A DNA stretch of 64,000 nucleotides from Auanema rhodensis. Its lineage: Eukaryota > Nematoda > Chromadorea > Rhabditida > Rhabditidae. The stretch covers positions 186,001 to 250,000 of the forward strand of contig CAXKVF010000078.1 of the NCBI GenBank assembly GCA_964057225.1, written 5' to 3'. The position numbers were made by a program, and so were the translations under genes. Shown one piece after another: positions 26,579-40,837 of this stretch (within the stretch, counting starts at the first letter, position 1; every line of letters starts with the position of its first letter). Below the pieces are notes generated by a model. The model was given only the letters and a program-made list of their open reading frames with translations. It did no database searches and had not been told where the DNA came from.

Positions 26579-27634
26579 TGAAAACCGCATCTCTTTATCT
26601 TTCACGTGAAGCGAGTTACATACCAAGTGCACATCACGTGTACATTTAATTAGCATAAATTAAAGTTCACGTAAATTTCAAAGTCATGGTTACCATGAAC
26701 CAATATCAATAAAAATTTGTGTTTAGACTAATATGGACATGGGGAATCTAATTTTGAAAACCGCATCTCTTTATCTTTCACGTGAAGCGAGTTACATACC
26801 AAGTGCACATCACGTGTACATTTAATTAGCATAAATTAAAGTTCACGTAAATTTCAAAGTCATGGTTACCATGAACCAATATCAATAAAAATTTGTTTTT
26901 AGACTAATATGGACATGGGGAATCTAATTTTGAAAACCGCATTTCTTTATCTTTCACGTGAAGCGAGTTACATACCAAGTGCACATCACGTGTACATTTA
27001 ATTAGCATAAATTAAAGTTCACGTAAATTTCAAAGTCATGGTTACCATGCACCAATATCAATAAAAATTTGTTTTTAGACTAATATGGACATGGGGAATC
27101 TAATTTTGAAAACCGCATCTCTTTATCTTTCACGTGAAGCGAGTTACATACCAAGTGCACATCACGTGTACATTTAATTAGCATAAATTAAAGTTCACGT
27201 AAATTTCAAAGTCATGGTTACCATGAACCAATATCAATAAAAATTTGTTTTTAGACTAATATGGACATGGGGAATCTAATTTTGAAAACCGCATTTCTTT
27301 ATCTTTCACGTGAAGCGAGTTACATACCAAGTGTACATCACGTGTACATTTAATTAGCATAAATTAAAGTTCACGTAAATTTCAAAGTCATGGTTACCAT
27401 GCACCAATATCAATAAAAATTTGTTTTTAGACTAATATGGACATGGGGAATCTAATTTTGAAAACCGCATCTCTTTATCTTTCACGTGAAGCGAGTTACA
27501 TACCAAGTGCACATCACGTGTACATTTAATTAGCATAAATTAAAGTTCACGTAAATTTCAAAGTCATGGTTACCATGAACCAATATCAATAAAAATTTGT
27601 TTTTAGACTAATATGGACATGGGGAATCTAATTT
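25523..27634. repeat. Six-monomer HOR, two copies (2 x 1056 bp)
   Basis: Units at 25523-26578 and 26579-27634 each run: AACC with m143 G; AACC; m13-T CACC; AACC; m13-T CACC with m52 T; AACC. The tags m143 G (25665, 26721) and m52 T (26278, 27334) are exactly 1056 apart. The m52 change turns GTGCAC into GTGTAC. Confidence 0.88.
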
Positions 27635-28514
27635 TAAAAACCGCATTTCTTTATCTTTCACGTGAAGCGAGTTACATACCAAGTGCACATCACGTGTACA
27701 TTTAATTAGCATAAATTAAAGTTCACGTAAATTTCAAAGTCATGGTTACCATGCACCAATATCAATAAAAATTTGTTTTTAGACTAAAATGGACATGGGG
27801 AATCTAATTTTGAAAACCGCATCTCTTTATCTTTCACGTGAAGCGAGTTACATACCAAGTGCACATCACGTGTACATTTAATTAGCATAAATTAAAGTTC
27901 ACGTAAATTTCAAAGTCATGGTTACCATGCACCAATATCAATAAAAATTTGTTTTTAGACTAATATGGACATGGGGAATCTAATTTTGAAAACCGCATCT
28001 CTTTATCTTTCACGTGAAGCGAGTTACATACCAAGTGCACATCACGTGTACATTTAATTAGCATAAATTAAAGTTCACGTAAATTTCAAAGTCATGGTTA
28101 CCATGAACCAATATCAATAAAAATTTGTTTTTAGACTAATATGGACATGGGGAATCTAATTTTGAAAACCGCATCTCTTTATCTTTCACGTGAAGCGAGT
28201 TACGTACCAAGTGCACATCACGTGTACATTTAATTAGCATAAATTAAAGTTCACGTAAATTTCAAAGTCATGGTTACCATGAAGCAATATCAATAAAAAT
28301 TTGTTTTTAGACTAATATGGACATGGGGAATCTAATTTTGAAAACCGCATCTCTTTATCTTTCACGTGAAGCGAGTTACATACCAAGTGCACATCACGTG
28401 TACATTTAATTAGCATAAATTAAAGTTCACGTAAATTTCAAAGTCATGGTTACCATGAAGCAATATCAATAAAAATTTGTTTTTAGACTAATATGGACAT
28501 GGGGAATCTAATTT
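26579..28514. repeat. 11-monomer block Q, copied at 33445-35380
   Basis: Tags m143 G (26721), m52 T (27334), m154 A (27788), m42 G (28204) and the next monomer's m3 C (28517) reappear at 33587, 34200, 34654, 35070 and 35383, all at an offset of 6866 (39 monomers plus two insertions). The copy stops inside the next monomer: m3 C is shared, but the extra T at about m72-74 is not. One exchange junction is therefore confined to roughly 70 bases. Confidence 0.85.
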
Positions 28515-29747
28515 TGCAAACCGCATCTCTTTATCTTTCACGTGAAGCGAGTTACATACCAAGTGCACATCACGTGTACATTTAATTTAGCATAAATTAA
28601 AGTTCACGTAAATTTCAAAGTCATGGTTACCATGAACCAATATCAATAAAAATTTGTTTTTAGACTAATATGGACATGGGGAATCTAATTTTGAAAACCG
28701 CATCTCTTTATCTTTCACGTGAAGCGAGTTACATACCAAGTGCACATCACGTGTACATTTAATTAGCATAAATTAAAGTTCACGTAAATTTCAAAGTCAT
28801 GGTTACCATGAACCAATATCAATAAAAATTTGTTTTTAGACTAATATGGACATGGGGAATCTAATTTTGAAAACCGCATTTCTTTATCTTTCACGTGAAG
28901 CGAGTTACATACCAAGTGCACATCACGTGTACATTTAATTAGCATAAATTAAAGTTCACGTAAATTTCAAAGTCATGGTTACCATGCACCAATATCAATA
29001 AAAATTTGTTTTTAGACTAATATGGACATGGGGAATCTAATTTTGAAAACCGCATCTCTTTATCTTTCACGTGAAGCGAGTTACATACCAAGTGCACATC
29101 ACGTGTACATTTAATTAGCATAAATTAAAGTTCACGTAAATTTCAAAGTCATGGTTACCATGCACCAATATCAATAAAAATTTGTTTTTAGACTAATATG
29201 GACATGGGGAATCTAATTTTGAAAACCGCATCTCTTTATCTTTCACGTGAAGCGAGTTACATACCAAGTGCACATCACGTGTACATTTAATTAGCATAAA
29301 TTAAAGTTCACGTAAATTTCAAAGTCATGGTTACCATGAACCAATATCAATAAAAATTTGTTTTTAGACTAATATGGACATGGGGAATCTAATTTTGAAA
29401 ACCGCATCTCTTTATCTTTCACGTGAAGCGAGTTACATACCAAGTGCACATCACGTGTACATTTAATTAGCATAAATTAAAGTTCACGTAAATTTCAAAG
29501 TCATGGTTACCATGAAGCAATATCAATAAAAATTTGTTTTTAGACTAATATGGACATGGGGAATCTAATTTTGAAAACCGCATCTCTTTATCTTTCACGT
29601 GAAGCGAGTTACATACCAAGTGCACATCACGTGTACATTTAATTAGCATAAATTAAAGTTCACGTAAATTTCAAAGTCATGGTTACCATGAAGCAATATC
29701 AATAAAAATTTGTTTTTAGACTAATATGGACATGGGGAATCTAATTT
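28515..29747. repeat. Seven-monomer HOR (1233 bp) with an extra-T monomer
   Basis: The unit runs: m3 C with +T; AACC; m13-T CACC; CACC; AACC; AAGC; AAGC. The m3 C tag at 28517 repeats at 29750, 1233 bases on (7 x 176 + 1). The next unit, from 29748, keeps the first three monomers and then diverges. The five monomers before 28515 (27635-28514) match the last five of this unit. Confidence 0.82.
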
Positions 29748-30452
29748 TGCAAACCGCATCTCTTTATCTTTCACGTGAAGCGAGTTACATACCAAGTGCA
29801 CATCACGTGTACATTTAATTTAGCATAAATTAAAGTTCACGTAAATTTCAAAGTCATGGTTACCATGAACCAATATCAATAAAAATTTGTTTTTAGACTA
29901 ATATGGACATGGGGAATCTAATTTTGAAAACCGCATCTCTTTATCTTTCACGTGAAGCGAGTTACATACCAAGTGCACATCACGTGTACATTTAATTAGC
30001 ATAAATTAAAGTTCACGTAAATTTCAAAGTCATGGTTACCATGAACCAATATCAATAAAAATTTGTTTTTAGACTAATATGGACATGGGGAATCTAATTT
30101 TGAAAACCGCATTTCTTTATCTTTCACGTGAAGCGAGTTACATACCAAGTGCACATCACGTGTACATTTAATTAGCATAAATTAAAGTTCACGTAAATTT
30201 CAAAGTCATGGTTACCATGCACCAATATCAATAAAAATTTGTTTTTAGACTAATATGGACATGGGGAATCTAATTTTGAAAACCGCATCTCTTTATCTTT
30301 CACGTGAAGCGAGTTACATACCAAGTGCACATCACGTGTACATTTAATTAGCATAAATTAAAGTTCACGTAAATTTCAAAGTCATGGTTACCATGAACCA
30401 ATATCAATAAAAATTTGTTTTTAGACTAATATGGACATGGGGAATCTAATTT

Positions 30453-33444
30453 TGGAAACCGCATCTCTTTATCTTTCACGTGAAGCGAGTTACATACCAA
30501 GTGCACATCACGTGTACATTTAATTAGCATAAATTAAAGTTCACGTAAATTTCAAAGTCATGGTTACCATGAACCAATATCAATAAAAATTTGTGTTTAG
30601 ACTAATATGGACATGGGGAATCTAATTTTGAAAACCGCATCTCTTTATCTTTCACGTGAAGCGAGTTACATACCAAGTGCACATCACGTGTACATTTAAT
30701 TAGCATAAATTAAAGTTCACGTAAATTTCAAAGTCATGGTTACCATGAACCAATATCAATAAAAATTTGTTGTTAGACTAATATGGACATGGGGAATCTA
30801 ATTTTGAAAACCGCATTTCTTTATCTTTCACGTGAAGCGAGTTACATACCAAGTGCACATCACGTGTACATTTAATTAGCATAAATTAAAGTTCACGTAA
30901 ATTTCAAAGTCATGGTTACCATGCACCAATATCAATAAAAATTTGTTTTTAGACTAATATGGACATGGGGAATCTAATTTTGAAAACCGCATCTCTTTAT
31001 CTTTCACGTGAAGCGAGTTACATACCAAGTGCACATCACGTGTACATTTAATTAGCATAAATTAAAGTTCACGTAAATTTCAAAGTCATGGTTACCATGA
31101 ACCAATATCAATAAAAATTTGTTTTTAGACTAATATGGACATGGGGAATCTAATTTTGAAAACCGCATTTCTTTATCTTTCACGTGAAGCGAGTTACATA
31201 CCAAGTGTACATCACGTGTACATTTAATTAGCATAAATTAAAGTTCACGTAAATTTCAAAGTCATGGTTACCATGCACCAATATCAATAAAAATTTGTTT
31301 TTAGACTAATATGGACATGGGGAATCTAATTTTGAAAACCGCATCTCTTTATCTTTCACGTGAAGCGAGTTACATACCAAGTGCACATCACGTGTACATT
31401 TAATTAGCATAAATTAAAGTTCACGTAAATTTCAAAGTCATGGTTACCATGAACCAATATCAATAAAAATTTGTTTTTAGACTAATATGGACATGGGGAA
31501 TCTAATTTTAAAAACCGCATTTCTTTATCTTTCACGTGAAGCGAGTTACATACCAAGTGCACATCACGTGTACATTTAATTAGCATAAATTAAAGTTCAC
31601 GTAAATTTCAAAGTCATGGTTACCATGCACCAATATCAATAAAAATTTGTTTTTAGACTAATATGGACATGGGGAATCTAATTTTGAAAACCGCATCTCT
31701 TTATCTTTCACGTGAAGCGAGTTACATACCAAGTGCACATCACGTGTACATTTAATTAGCATAAATTAAAGTTCACGTAAATTTCAAAGTCATGGTTACC
31801 ATGCACCAATATCAATAAAAATTTGTTTTTAGACTAATATGGACATGGGGAATCTAATTTTGAAAACCGCATCTCTTTATCTTTCACGTGAAGCGAGTTA
31901 CATACCAAGTGCACATCACGTGTACATTTAATTAGCATAAATTAAAGTTCACGTAAATTTCAAAGTCATGGTTACCATGAACCAATATCAATAAAAATTT
32001 GTTTTTAGACTAATATGGACATGGGGAATCTAATTTTGAAAACCGCATCTCTTTATCTTTCACGTGAAGCGAGTTACATACCAAGTGCACATCACGTGTA
32101 CATTTAATTAGCATAAATTAAAGTTCACGTAAATTTCAAAGTCATGGTTACCATGAAGCAATATCAATAAAAATTTGTTTTTAGACTAATATGGACATGG
32201 GGAATCTAATTTTGAAAACCGCATCTCTTTATCTTTCACGTGAAGCGAGTTACATACCAAGTGCACATCACGTGTACATTTAATTAGCATAAATTAAAGT
32301 TCACGTAAATTTCAAAGTCATGGTTACCATGAACCAATATCAATAAAAATTTGTTTTCAGACTAATATGGACATGGGGAATCTAATTTTGAAAACCGCAT
32401 CTCTTTATCTTTCACGTGAAGCGAGTTACATACCAAGTGCACATCACGTGTACATTTAATTAGCATAAATTAAAGTTCACGTAAATTTCAAAGTCATGGT
32501 TACCATGAAGCAATATCAATAAAAATTTGTTTTGAGACTAATATGGACATGGGGAATCTAATTTTGAAAACCGCATCTCTTTATCTTTCACGTGAAGCGA
32601 GTTACATACCAAGTGCACATCACGTGTACATTTAATTAGCATAAATTAAAGTTCACGTAAATTTCAAAGTCATGGTTACCATGAACCAATATCAATAAAA
32701 ATTTGTTTTTAGACTAATATGGACATGGGGAATCTAATTTTGAAAACCGCATTTCTTTATCTTTCACGTGAAGCGAGTTACATACCAAGTGCACATCACG
32801 TGTACATTTAATTAGCATAAATTAAAGTTCACGTAAATTTCAAAGTCATGGTTACCATGCACCAATATCAATAAAAATTTGTTTTTAGACTAATATGGAC
32901 ATGGGGAATCTAATTTTGAAAACCGCATCTCTTTATCTTTCACGTGAAGCGAGTTACATACCAAGTGCACATCACGTGTACATTTAATTAGCATAAATTA
33001 AAGTTCACGTAAATTTCAAAGTCATGGTTACCATGAACCAATATCAATAAAAATTTGTTTTTAGACTAATATGGACATGGGGAATCTAATTTTGAAAACC
33101 GCATTTCTTTATCTTTCACGTGAAGCGAGTTACATACCAAGTGCACATCACGTGTACATTTAATTAGCATAAATTAAAGTTCACGTAAATTTCAAAGTCA
33201 TGGTTACCATGCACCAATATCAATAAAAATTTGTTTTCAGACTAATATGGACATGGGGAATCTAATTTTGAAAACCGCATCTCTTTATCTTTCACGTGAA
33301 GCGAGTTACATACCAAGTGCACATCACGTGTACATTTAATTAGCATAAATTAAAGTTCACGTAAATTTCAAAGTCATGGTTACCATGAACCAATATCAAT
33401 AAAAATTTGTTTTTAGACTAATATGGACATGGGGAATCTAATTT
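30453..33444. repeat. 17-monomer block T (2992 bp), copied at 37846-40837
   Basis: Tags m143 G (30595), m144 G (30772), m52 T (31208), m146 G (32534) and m146 C with CACC (33238) recur at 37988, 38165, 38601, 39927 and 40631, all offset by 7393 (42 monomers plus one insertion). The next block, from 33445, again starts with an m143 G monomer, and its first nine monomers match at 2992 bases apart, so a 17-monomer periodicity is also present locally. Confidence 0.87.
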
Positions 33445-35380
33445 TGAAAACCGCATCTCTTTATCTTTCACGTGAAGCGAGTTACATACCAAGTGCACAT
33501 CACGTGTACATTTAATTAGCATAAATTAAAGTTCACGTAAATTTCAAAGTCATGGTTACCATGAACCAATATCAATAAAAATTTGTGTTTAGACTAATAT
33601 GGACATGGGGAATCTAATTTTGAAAACCGCATCTCTTTATCTTTCACGTGAAGCGAGTTACATACCAAGTGCACATCACGTGTACATTTAATTAGCATAA
33701 ATTAAAGTTCACGTAAATTTCAAAGTCATGGTTACCATGAACCAATATCAATAAAAATTTGTTTTTAGACTAATATGGACATGGGGAATCTAATTTTGAA
33801 AACCGCATTTCTTTATCTTTCACGTGAAGCGAGTTACATACCAAGTGCACATCACGTGTACATTTAATTAGCATAAATTAAAGTTCACGTAAATTTCAAA
33901 GTCATGGTTACCATGCACCAATATCAATAAAAATTTGTTTTTAGACTAATATGGACATGGGGAATCTAATTTTGAAAACCGCATCTCTTTATCTTTCACG
34001 TGAAGCGAGTTACATACCAAGTGCACATCACGTGTACATTTAATTAGCATAAATTAAAGTTCACGTAAATTTCAAAGTCATGGTTACCATGAACCAATAT
34101 CAATAAAAATTTGTTTTTAGACTAATATGGACATGGGGAATCTAATTTTGAAAACCGCATTTCTTTATCTTTCACGTGAAGCGAGTTACATACCAAGTGT
34201 ACATCACGTGTACATTTAATTAGCATAAATTAAAGTTCACGTAAATTTCAAAGTCATGGTTACCATGCACCAATATCAATAAAAATTTGTTTTTAGACTA
34301 ATATGGACATGGGGAATCTAATTTTGAAAACCGCATCTCTTTATCTTTCACGTGAAGCGAGTTACATACCAAGTGCACATCACGTGTACATTTAATTAGC
34401 ATAAATTAAAGTTCACGTAAATTTCAAAGTCATGGTTACCATGAACCAATATCAATAAAAATTTGTTTTTAGACTAATATGGACATGGGGAATCTAATTT
34501 TAAAAACCGCATTTCTTTATCTTTCACGTGAAGCGAGTTACATACCAAGTGCACATCACGTGTACATTTAATTAGCATAAATTAAAGTTCACGTAAATTT
34601 CAAAGTCATGGTTACCATGCACCAATATCTATAAAAATTTGTTTTTAGACTAAAATGGACATGGGGAATCTAATTTTGAAAACCGCATCTCTTTATCTTT
34701 CACGTGAAGCGAGTTACATACCAAGTGCACATCACGTGTACATTTAATTAGCATAAATTAAAGTTCACGTAAATTTCAAAGTCATGGTTACCATGCACCA
34801 ATATCAATAAAAATTTGTTTTTAGACTAATATGGACATGGGGAATCTAATTTTGAAAACCGCATCTCTTTATCTTTCACGTGAAGCGAGTTACATACCAA
34901 GTGCACATCACGTGTACATTTAATTAGCATAAATTAAAGTTCACGTAAATTTCAAAGTCATGGTTACCATGAACCAATATCAATAAAAATTTGTTTTTAG
35001 ACTAATATGGACATGGGGAATCTAATTTTGAAAACCGCATCTCTTTATCTTTCACGTGAAGCGAGTTACGTACCAAGTGCACATCACGTGTACATTTAAT
35101 TAGCATAAATTAAAGTTCACGTAAATTTCAAAGTCATGGTTACCATGAAGCAATATCAATAAAAATTTGTTTTTAGACTAATATGGACATGGGGAATCTA
35201 ATTTTGAAAACCGCATCTCTTTATCTTTCACGTGAAGCGAGTTACATACCAAGTGCACATCACGTGTACATTTAATTAGCATAAATTAAAGTTCACGTAA
35301 ATTTCAAAGTCATGGTTACCATGAAGCAATATCAATAAAAATTTGTTTTTAGACTAATATGGACATGGGGAATCTAATTT
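33445..35380. repeat. Copy Q' of the 26579-28514 block
   Basis: Eleven monomers with the same tag order as block Q (m143 G, m52 T, m2 A with m154 A, m42 G). It adds a private m130 change (ATATCTATA near 34630). It abuts the end of block T without any phase change. Confidence 0.85.
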
Positions 35381-36964
35381 TGCAAACCGCATCTCTTTAT
35401 CTTTCACGTGAAGCGAGTTACATACCAAGTGCACATCACGTGTACATTTAATTAGCATAAATTAAAGTTCACGTAAATTTCAAAGTCATGGTTACCATGA
35501 ACCAATATCAATAAAAATTTGTTTTTAGACTAATATGGACATGGGGAATCTAATTTTGAAAACCGCATCTCTTTATCTTTCACGTGAAGCGAGTTACATA
35601 CCAAGTGCACATCACGTGTACATTTAATTAGCATAAATTAAAGTTCACGTAAATTTCAAAGTCATGGTTACCATGAAGCAATATCAATAAAAATTTGTTT
35701 TTAGACTAATATGGACATGGGGAATCTAATTTTGAAAACCGCATCTCTTTATCTTTCACGTGAAGCGAGTTACATACCAAGTGCACATCACGTGTACATT
35801 TAATTAGCATAAATTAAAGTTCACGTAAATTTCAAAGTCATGGTTACCATGAACCAATATCAATAAAAATTTGTTTTTAGACTAATATGGACATGGGGAA
35901 TCTAATTTTGAAAACCGCATCTCTTTATCTTTCACGTGAAGCGAGTTACATACCAAGTGCACATCACGTGTACATTTAATTAGCATAAATTAAAGTTCAC
36001 GTAAATTTCAAAGTCATGGTTACCATGAACCAATATCAATAAAAATTTGTTTTTAGACTAATATGGACATGGGGAATCTAATTTTGAAAACCGCATTTCT
36101 TTATCTTTCACGTGAAGCGAGTTACATACCAAGTGCACATCACGTGTACATTTAATTAGCATAAATTAAAGTTCACGTAAATTTCAAAGTCATGGTTACC
36201 ATGCACCAATATCAATAAAAATTTGTTTTTAGACTAATATGGACATGGGGAATCTAATTTTGAAAACCGCATCTCTTTATCTTTCACGTGAAGCGAGTTA
36301 CATACCAAGTGCACATCACGTGTACATTTAATTAGCATAAATTAAAGTTCACGTAAATTTCAAAGTCATGGTTACCATGCACCAATATCAATAAAAATTT
36401 GTTTTTAGACTAATATGGACATGGGGAATCTAATTTTGAAAACCGCATCTCTTTATCTTTCACGTGAAGCGAGTTACATACCAAGTGCACATCACGTGTA
36501 CATTTAATTAGCATAAATTGAAGTTCACGTAAATTTCAAAGTCATGGTTACCATGAACCAATATCAATAAAAATTTGTTTTTAGACTAATATGGACATGG
36601 GGAATCTAATTTTGAAAACCGCATCTCTTTATCTTTCACGTGAAGCGAGTTACATACCAAGTGCACATCACGTGTACATTTAATTAGCATAAATTAAAGT
36701 TCACGTAAATTTCAAAGTCATGGTTACCATGAAGCAATATCAATAAAAATTTGTTTTTAGACTAATATGGACATGGGGAATCTAATTTTGAAAACCGCAT
36801 CTCTTTATCTTTCACGTGAAGCGAGTTACATACCAAGTGCACATCACGTGTACATTTAATTAGCATAAATTAAAGTTCACGTAAATTTCAAAGTCATGGT
36901 TACCATGAAGCAATATCAATAAAAATTTGTTTTTAGACTAATATGGACATGGGGAATCTAATTT
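35381..36964. repeat. Junction segment between copies Q' and P'
   Basis: Nine monomers. The first (35381) has m3 C without the +T, followed by AAGC, AACC and AACC. From 35909 onward the order (AACC, m13-T CACC, CACC, AACC, AAGC, AAGC) matches 28692-29747 at an offset of 41 monomers plus one base. A private m84 A to G change is seen near 36520. Confidence 0.75.
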
Positions 36965-38901
36965 TGCAAACCGCATCTCTTTATCTTTCACGTGAAGCGA
37001 GTTACATACCAAGTGCACATCACGTGTACATTTAATTTAGCATAAATTAAAGTTCACGTAAATTTCAAAGTCATGGTTACCATGAACCAATATCAATAAA
37101 AATTTGTTTTTAGACTAATATGGACATGGGGAATCTAATTTTGAAAACCGCATCTCTTTATCTTTCACGTGAAGCGAGTTACATACCAAGTGCACATCAC
37201 GTGTACATTTAATTAGCATAAATTAAAGTTCACGTAAATTTCAAAGTCATGGTTACCATGAACCAATATCAATAAAAATTTGTTTTTAGACTAATATGGA
37301 CATGGGGAATCTAATTTTGAAAACCGCATTTCTTTATCTTTCACGTGAAGCGAGTTACATACCAAGTGCACATCACGTGTACATTTAATTAGCATAAATT
37401 AAAGTTCACGTAAATTTCAAAGTCATGGTTACCATGCACCAATATCAATAAAAATTTGTTTTTAGACTAATATGGACATGGGGAATCTAATTTTGAAAAC
37501 CGCATCTCTTTATCTTTCACGTGAAGCGAGTTACATACCAAGTGCACATCACGTGTACATTTAATTAGCATAAATTAAAGTTCACGTAAATTTCAAAGTC
37601 ATGGTTACCATGAACCAATATCAATAAAAATTTGTTTTTAGACTAATATGGACATGGGGAATCTAATTTTGGAAACCGCATCTCTTTATCTTTCACGTGA
37701 AGCGAGTTACATACCAAGTGCACATCACGTGTACATTTAATTAGCATAAATTAAAGTTCACGTAAACTTCAAAGTCATGGTTACCATGAAGCAATATCAA
37801 TAAAAATTTGTTTTTAGACTAATATGGACATGGGGAATCTAATTTTGAAAACCGCATCTCTTTATCTTTCACGTGAAGCGAGTTACATACCAAGTGCACA
37901 TCACGTGTACATTTAATTAGCATAAATTAAAGTTCACGTAAATTTCAAAGTCATGGTTACCATGAACCAATATCAATAAAAATTTGTGTTTAGACTAATA
38001 TGGACATGGGGAATCTAATTTTGAAAACCGCATCTCTTTATCTTTCACGTGAAGCGAGTTACATACCAAGTGCACATCACGTGTACATTTAATTAGCATA
38101 AATTAAAGTTCACGTAAATTTCAAAGTCATGGTTACCATGAACCAATATCAATAAAAATTTGTTGTTAGACTAATATGGACATGGGGAATCTAATTTTGA
38201 AAACCGCATTTCTTTATCTTTCACGTGAAGCGAGTTACATACCAAGTGCACATCACGTGTACATTTAATTAGCATAAATTAAAGTTCACGTAAATTTCAA
38301 AGTCATGGTTACCATGCACCAATATCAATAAAAATTTGTTTTTAGACTAATATGGACATGGGGAATCTAATTTTGAAAACCGCATCTCTTTATCTTTCAC
38401 GTGAAGCGAGTTACATACCAAGTGCACATCACGTGTACATTTAATTAGCATAAATTAAAGTTCACGTAAATTTCAAAGTCATGGTTACCATGAACCAATA
38501 TCAATAAAAATTTGTTTTTAGACTAATATGGACATGGGGAATCTAATTTTGAAAACCGCATTTCTTTATCTTTCACGTGAAGCGAGTTACATACCAAGTG
38601 TACATCACGTGTACATTTAATTAGCATAAATTAAAGTTCACGTAAATTTCAAAGTCATGGTTACCATGCACCAATATCAATAAAAATTTGTTTTTAGACT
38701 AATATGGACATGGGGAATCTAATTTTGAAAACCGCATCTCTTTATCTTTCACGTGAAGCGAGTTACATACCAAGTGCACATCACGTGTACATTTAATTAG
38801 CATAAATTAAAGTTCACGTAAATTTCAAAGTCATGGTTACCATGAACCAATATCAATAAAAATTTGTTTTTAGACTAATATGGACATGGGGAATCTAATT
38901 T
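36965..38901. repeat. Copy P' of the 24642-26578 block
   Basis: Carries m3 C with +T (ttt at 37036-37038), m3 G plus m98 C (37672, 37767), m143 G (37988) and m52 T (38601) in the same order and spacing as block P. Its second half overlaps the start of the copy of block T (37846 onward), showing that the two copied tracts share material. Confidence 0.84.
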
Positions 38902-40837
38902 TAAAAACCGCATTTCTTTATCTTTCACGTGAAGCGAGTTACATACCAAGTGCACATCACGTGTACATTTAATTAGCATAAATTAAAGTTCACGTAAATT
39001 TCAAAGTCATGGTTACCATGCACCAATATCAATAAAAATTTGTTTTTAGACTAATATGGACATGGGGAATCTAATTTTGAAAACCGCATCTCTTTATCTT
39101 TCACGTGAAGCGAGTTACATACCAAGTGCACATCACGTGTACATTTAATTAGCATAAATTAAAGTTCACGTAAATTTCAAAGTCATGGTTACCATGCACC
39201 AATATCAATAAAAATTTGTTTTTAGACTAATATGGACATGGGGAATCTAATTTTGAAAACCGCATCTCTTTATCTTTCACGTGAAGCGAGTTACATACCA
39301 AGTGCACATCACGTGTACATTTAATTAGCATAAATTAAAGTTCACGTAAATTTCAAAGTCATGGTTACCATGAACCAATATCAATAAAAATTTGTTTTTA
39401 GACTAATATGGACATGGGGAATCTAATTTTGAAAACCGCATCTCTTTATCTTTCACGTGAAGCGAGTTACATACCAAGTGCACATCACGTGTACATTTAA
39501 TTAGCATAAATTAAAGTTCACGTAAATTTCAAAGTCATGGTTACCATGAAGCAATATCAATAAAAATTTGTTTTTAGACTAATATGGACATGGGGAATCT
39601 AATTTTGAAAACCGCATCTCTTTATCTTTCACGTGAAGCGAGTTACATACCAAGTGCACATCACGTGTACATTTAATTAGCATAAATTAAAGTTCACGTA
39701 AATTTCAAAGTCATGGTTACCATGAACCAATATCAATAAAAATTTGTTTTCAGACTAATATGGACATGGGGAATCTAATTTTGAAAACCGCATCTCTTTA
39801 TCTTTCACGTGAAGCGAGTTACATACCAAGTGCACATCACGTGTACATTTAATTAGCATAAATTAAAGTTCACGTAAATTTCAAAGTCATGGTTACCATG
39901 AAGCAATATCAATAAAAATTTGTTTTGAGACTAATATGGACATGGGGAATCTAATTTTGAAAACCGCATCTCTTTATCTTTCACGTGAAGCGAGTTACAT
40001 ACCAAGTGCACATCACGTGTACATTTAATTAGCATAAATTAAAGTTCACGTAAATTTCAAAGTCATGGTTACCATGAACCAATATCAATAAAAATTTGTT
40101 TTTAGACTAATATGGACATGGGGAATCTAATTTTGAAAACCGCATTTCTTTATCTTTCACGTGAAGCGAGTTACATACCAAGTGCACATCACGTGTACAT
40201 TTAATTAGCATAAATTAAAGTTCACGTAAATTTCAAAGTCATGGTTACCATGCACCAATATCAATAAAAATTTGTTTTTAGACTAATATGGACATGGGGA
40301 ATCTAATTTTGAAAACCGCATCTCTTTATCTTTCACGTGAAGCGAGTTACATACCAAGTGCACATCACGTGTACATTTAATTAGCATAAATTAAAGTTCA
40401 CGTAAATTTCAAAGTCATGGTTACCATGAACCAATATCAATAAAAATTTGTTTTTAGACTAATATGGACATGGGGAATCTAATTTTGAAAACCGCATTTC
40501 TTTATCTTTCACGTGAAGCGAGTTACATACCAAGTGCACATCACGTGTACATTTAATTAGCATAAATTAAAGTTCACGTAAATTTCAAAGTCATGGTTAC
40601 CATGCACCAATATCAATAAAAATTTGTTTTCAGACTAATATGGACATGGGGAATCTAATTTTGAAAACCGCATCTCTTTATCTTTCACGTGAAGCGAGTT
40701 ACATACCAAGTGCACATCACGTGTACATTTAATTAGCATAAATTAAAGTTCACGTAAATTTCAAAGTCATGGTTACCATGAACCAATATCAATAAAAATT
40801 TGTTTTTAGACTAATATGGACATGGGGAATCTAATTT
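37846..40837. repeat. Copy T' of the 17-monomer block
   Basis: Matches 30453-33444 tag for tag at an offset of 7393. It ends at 40837: the next monomer (40838) has m98 C and AAGC where block T is followed by an m143 G unit. Confidence 0.86.
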
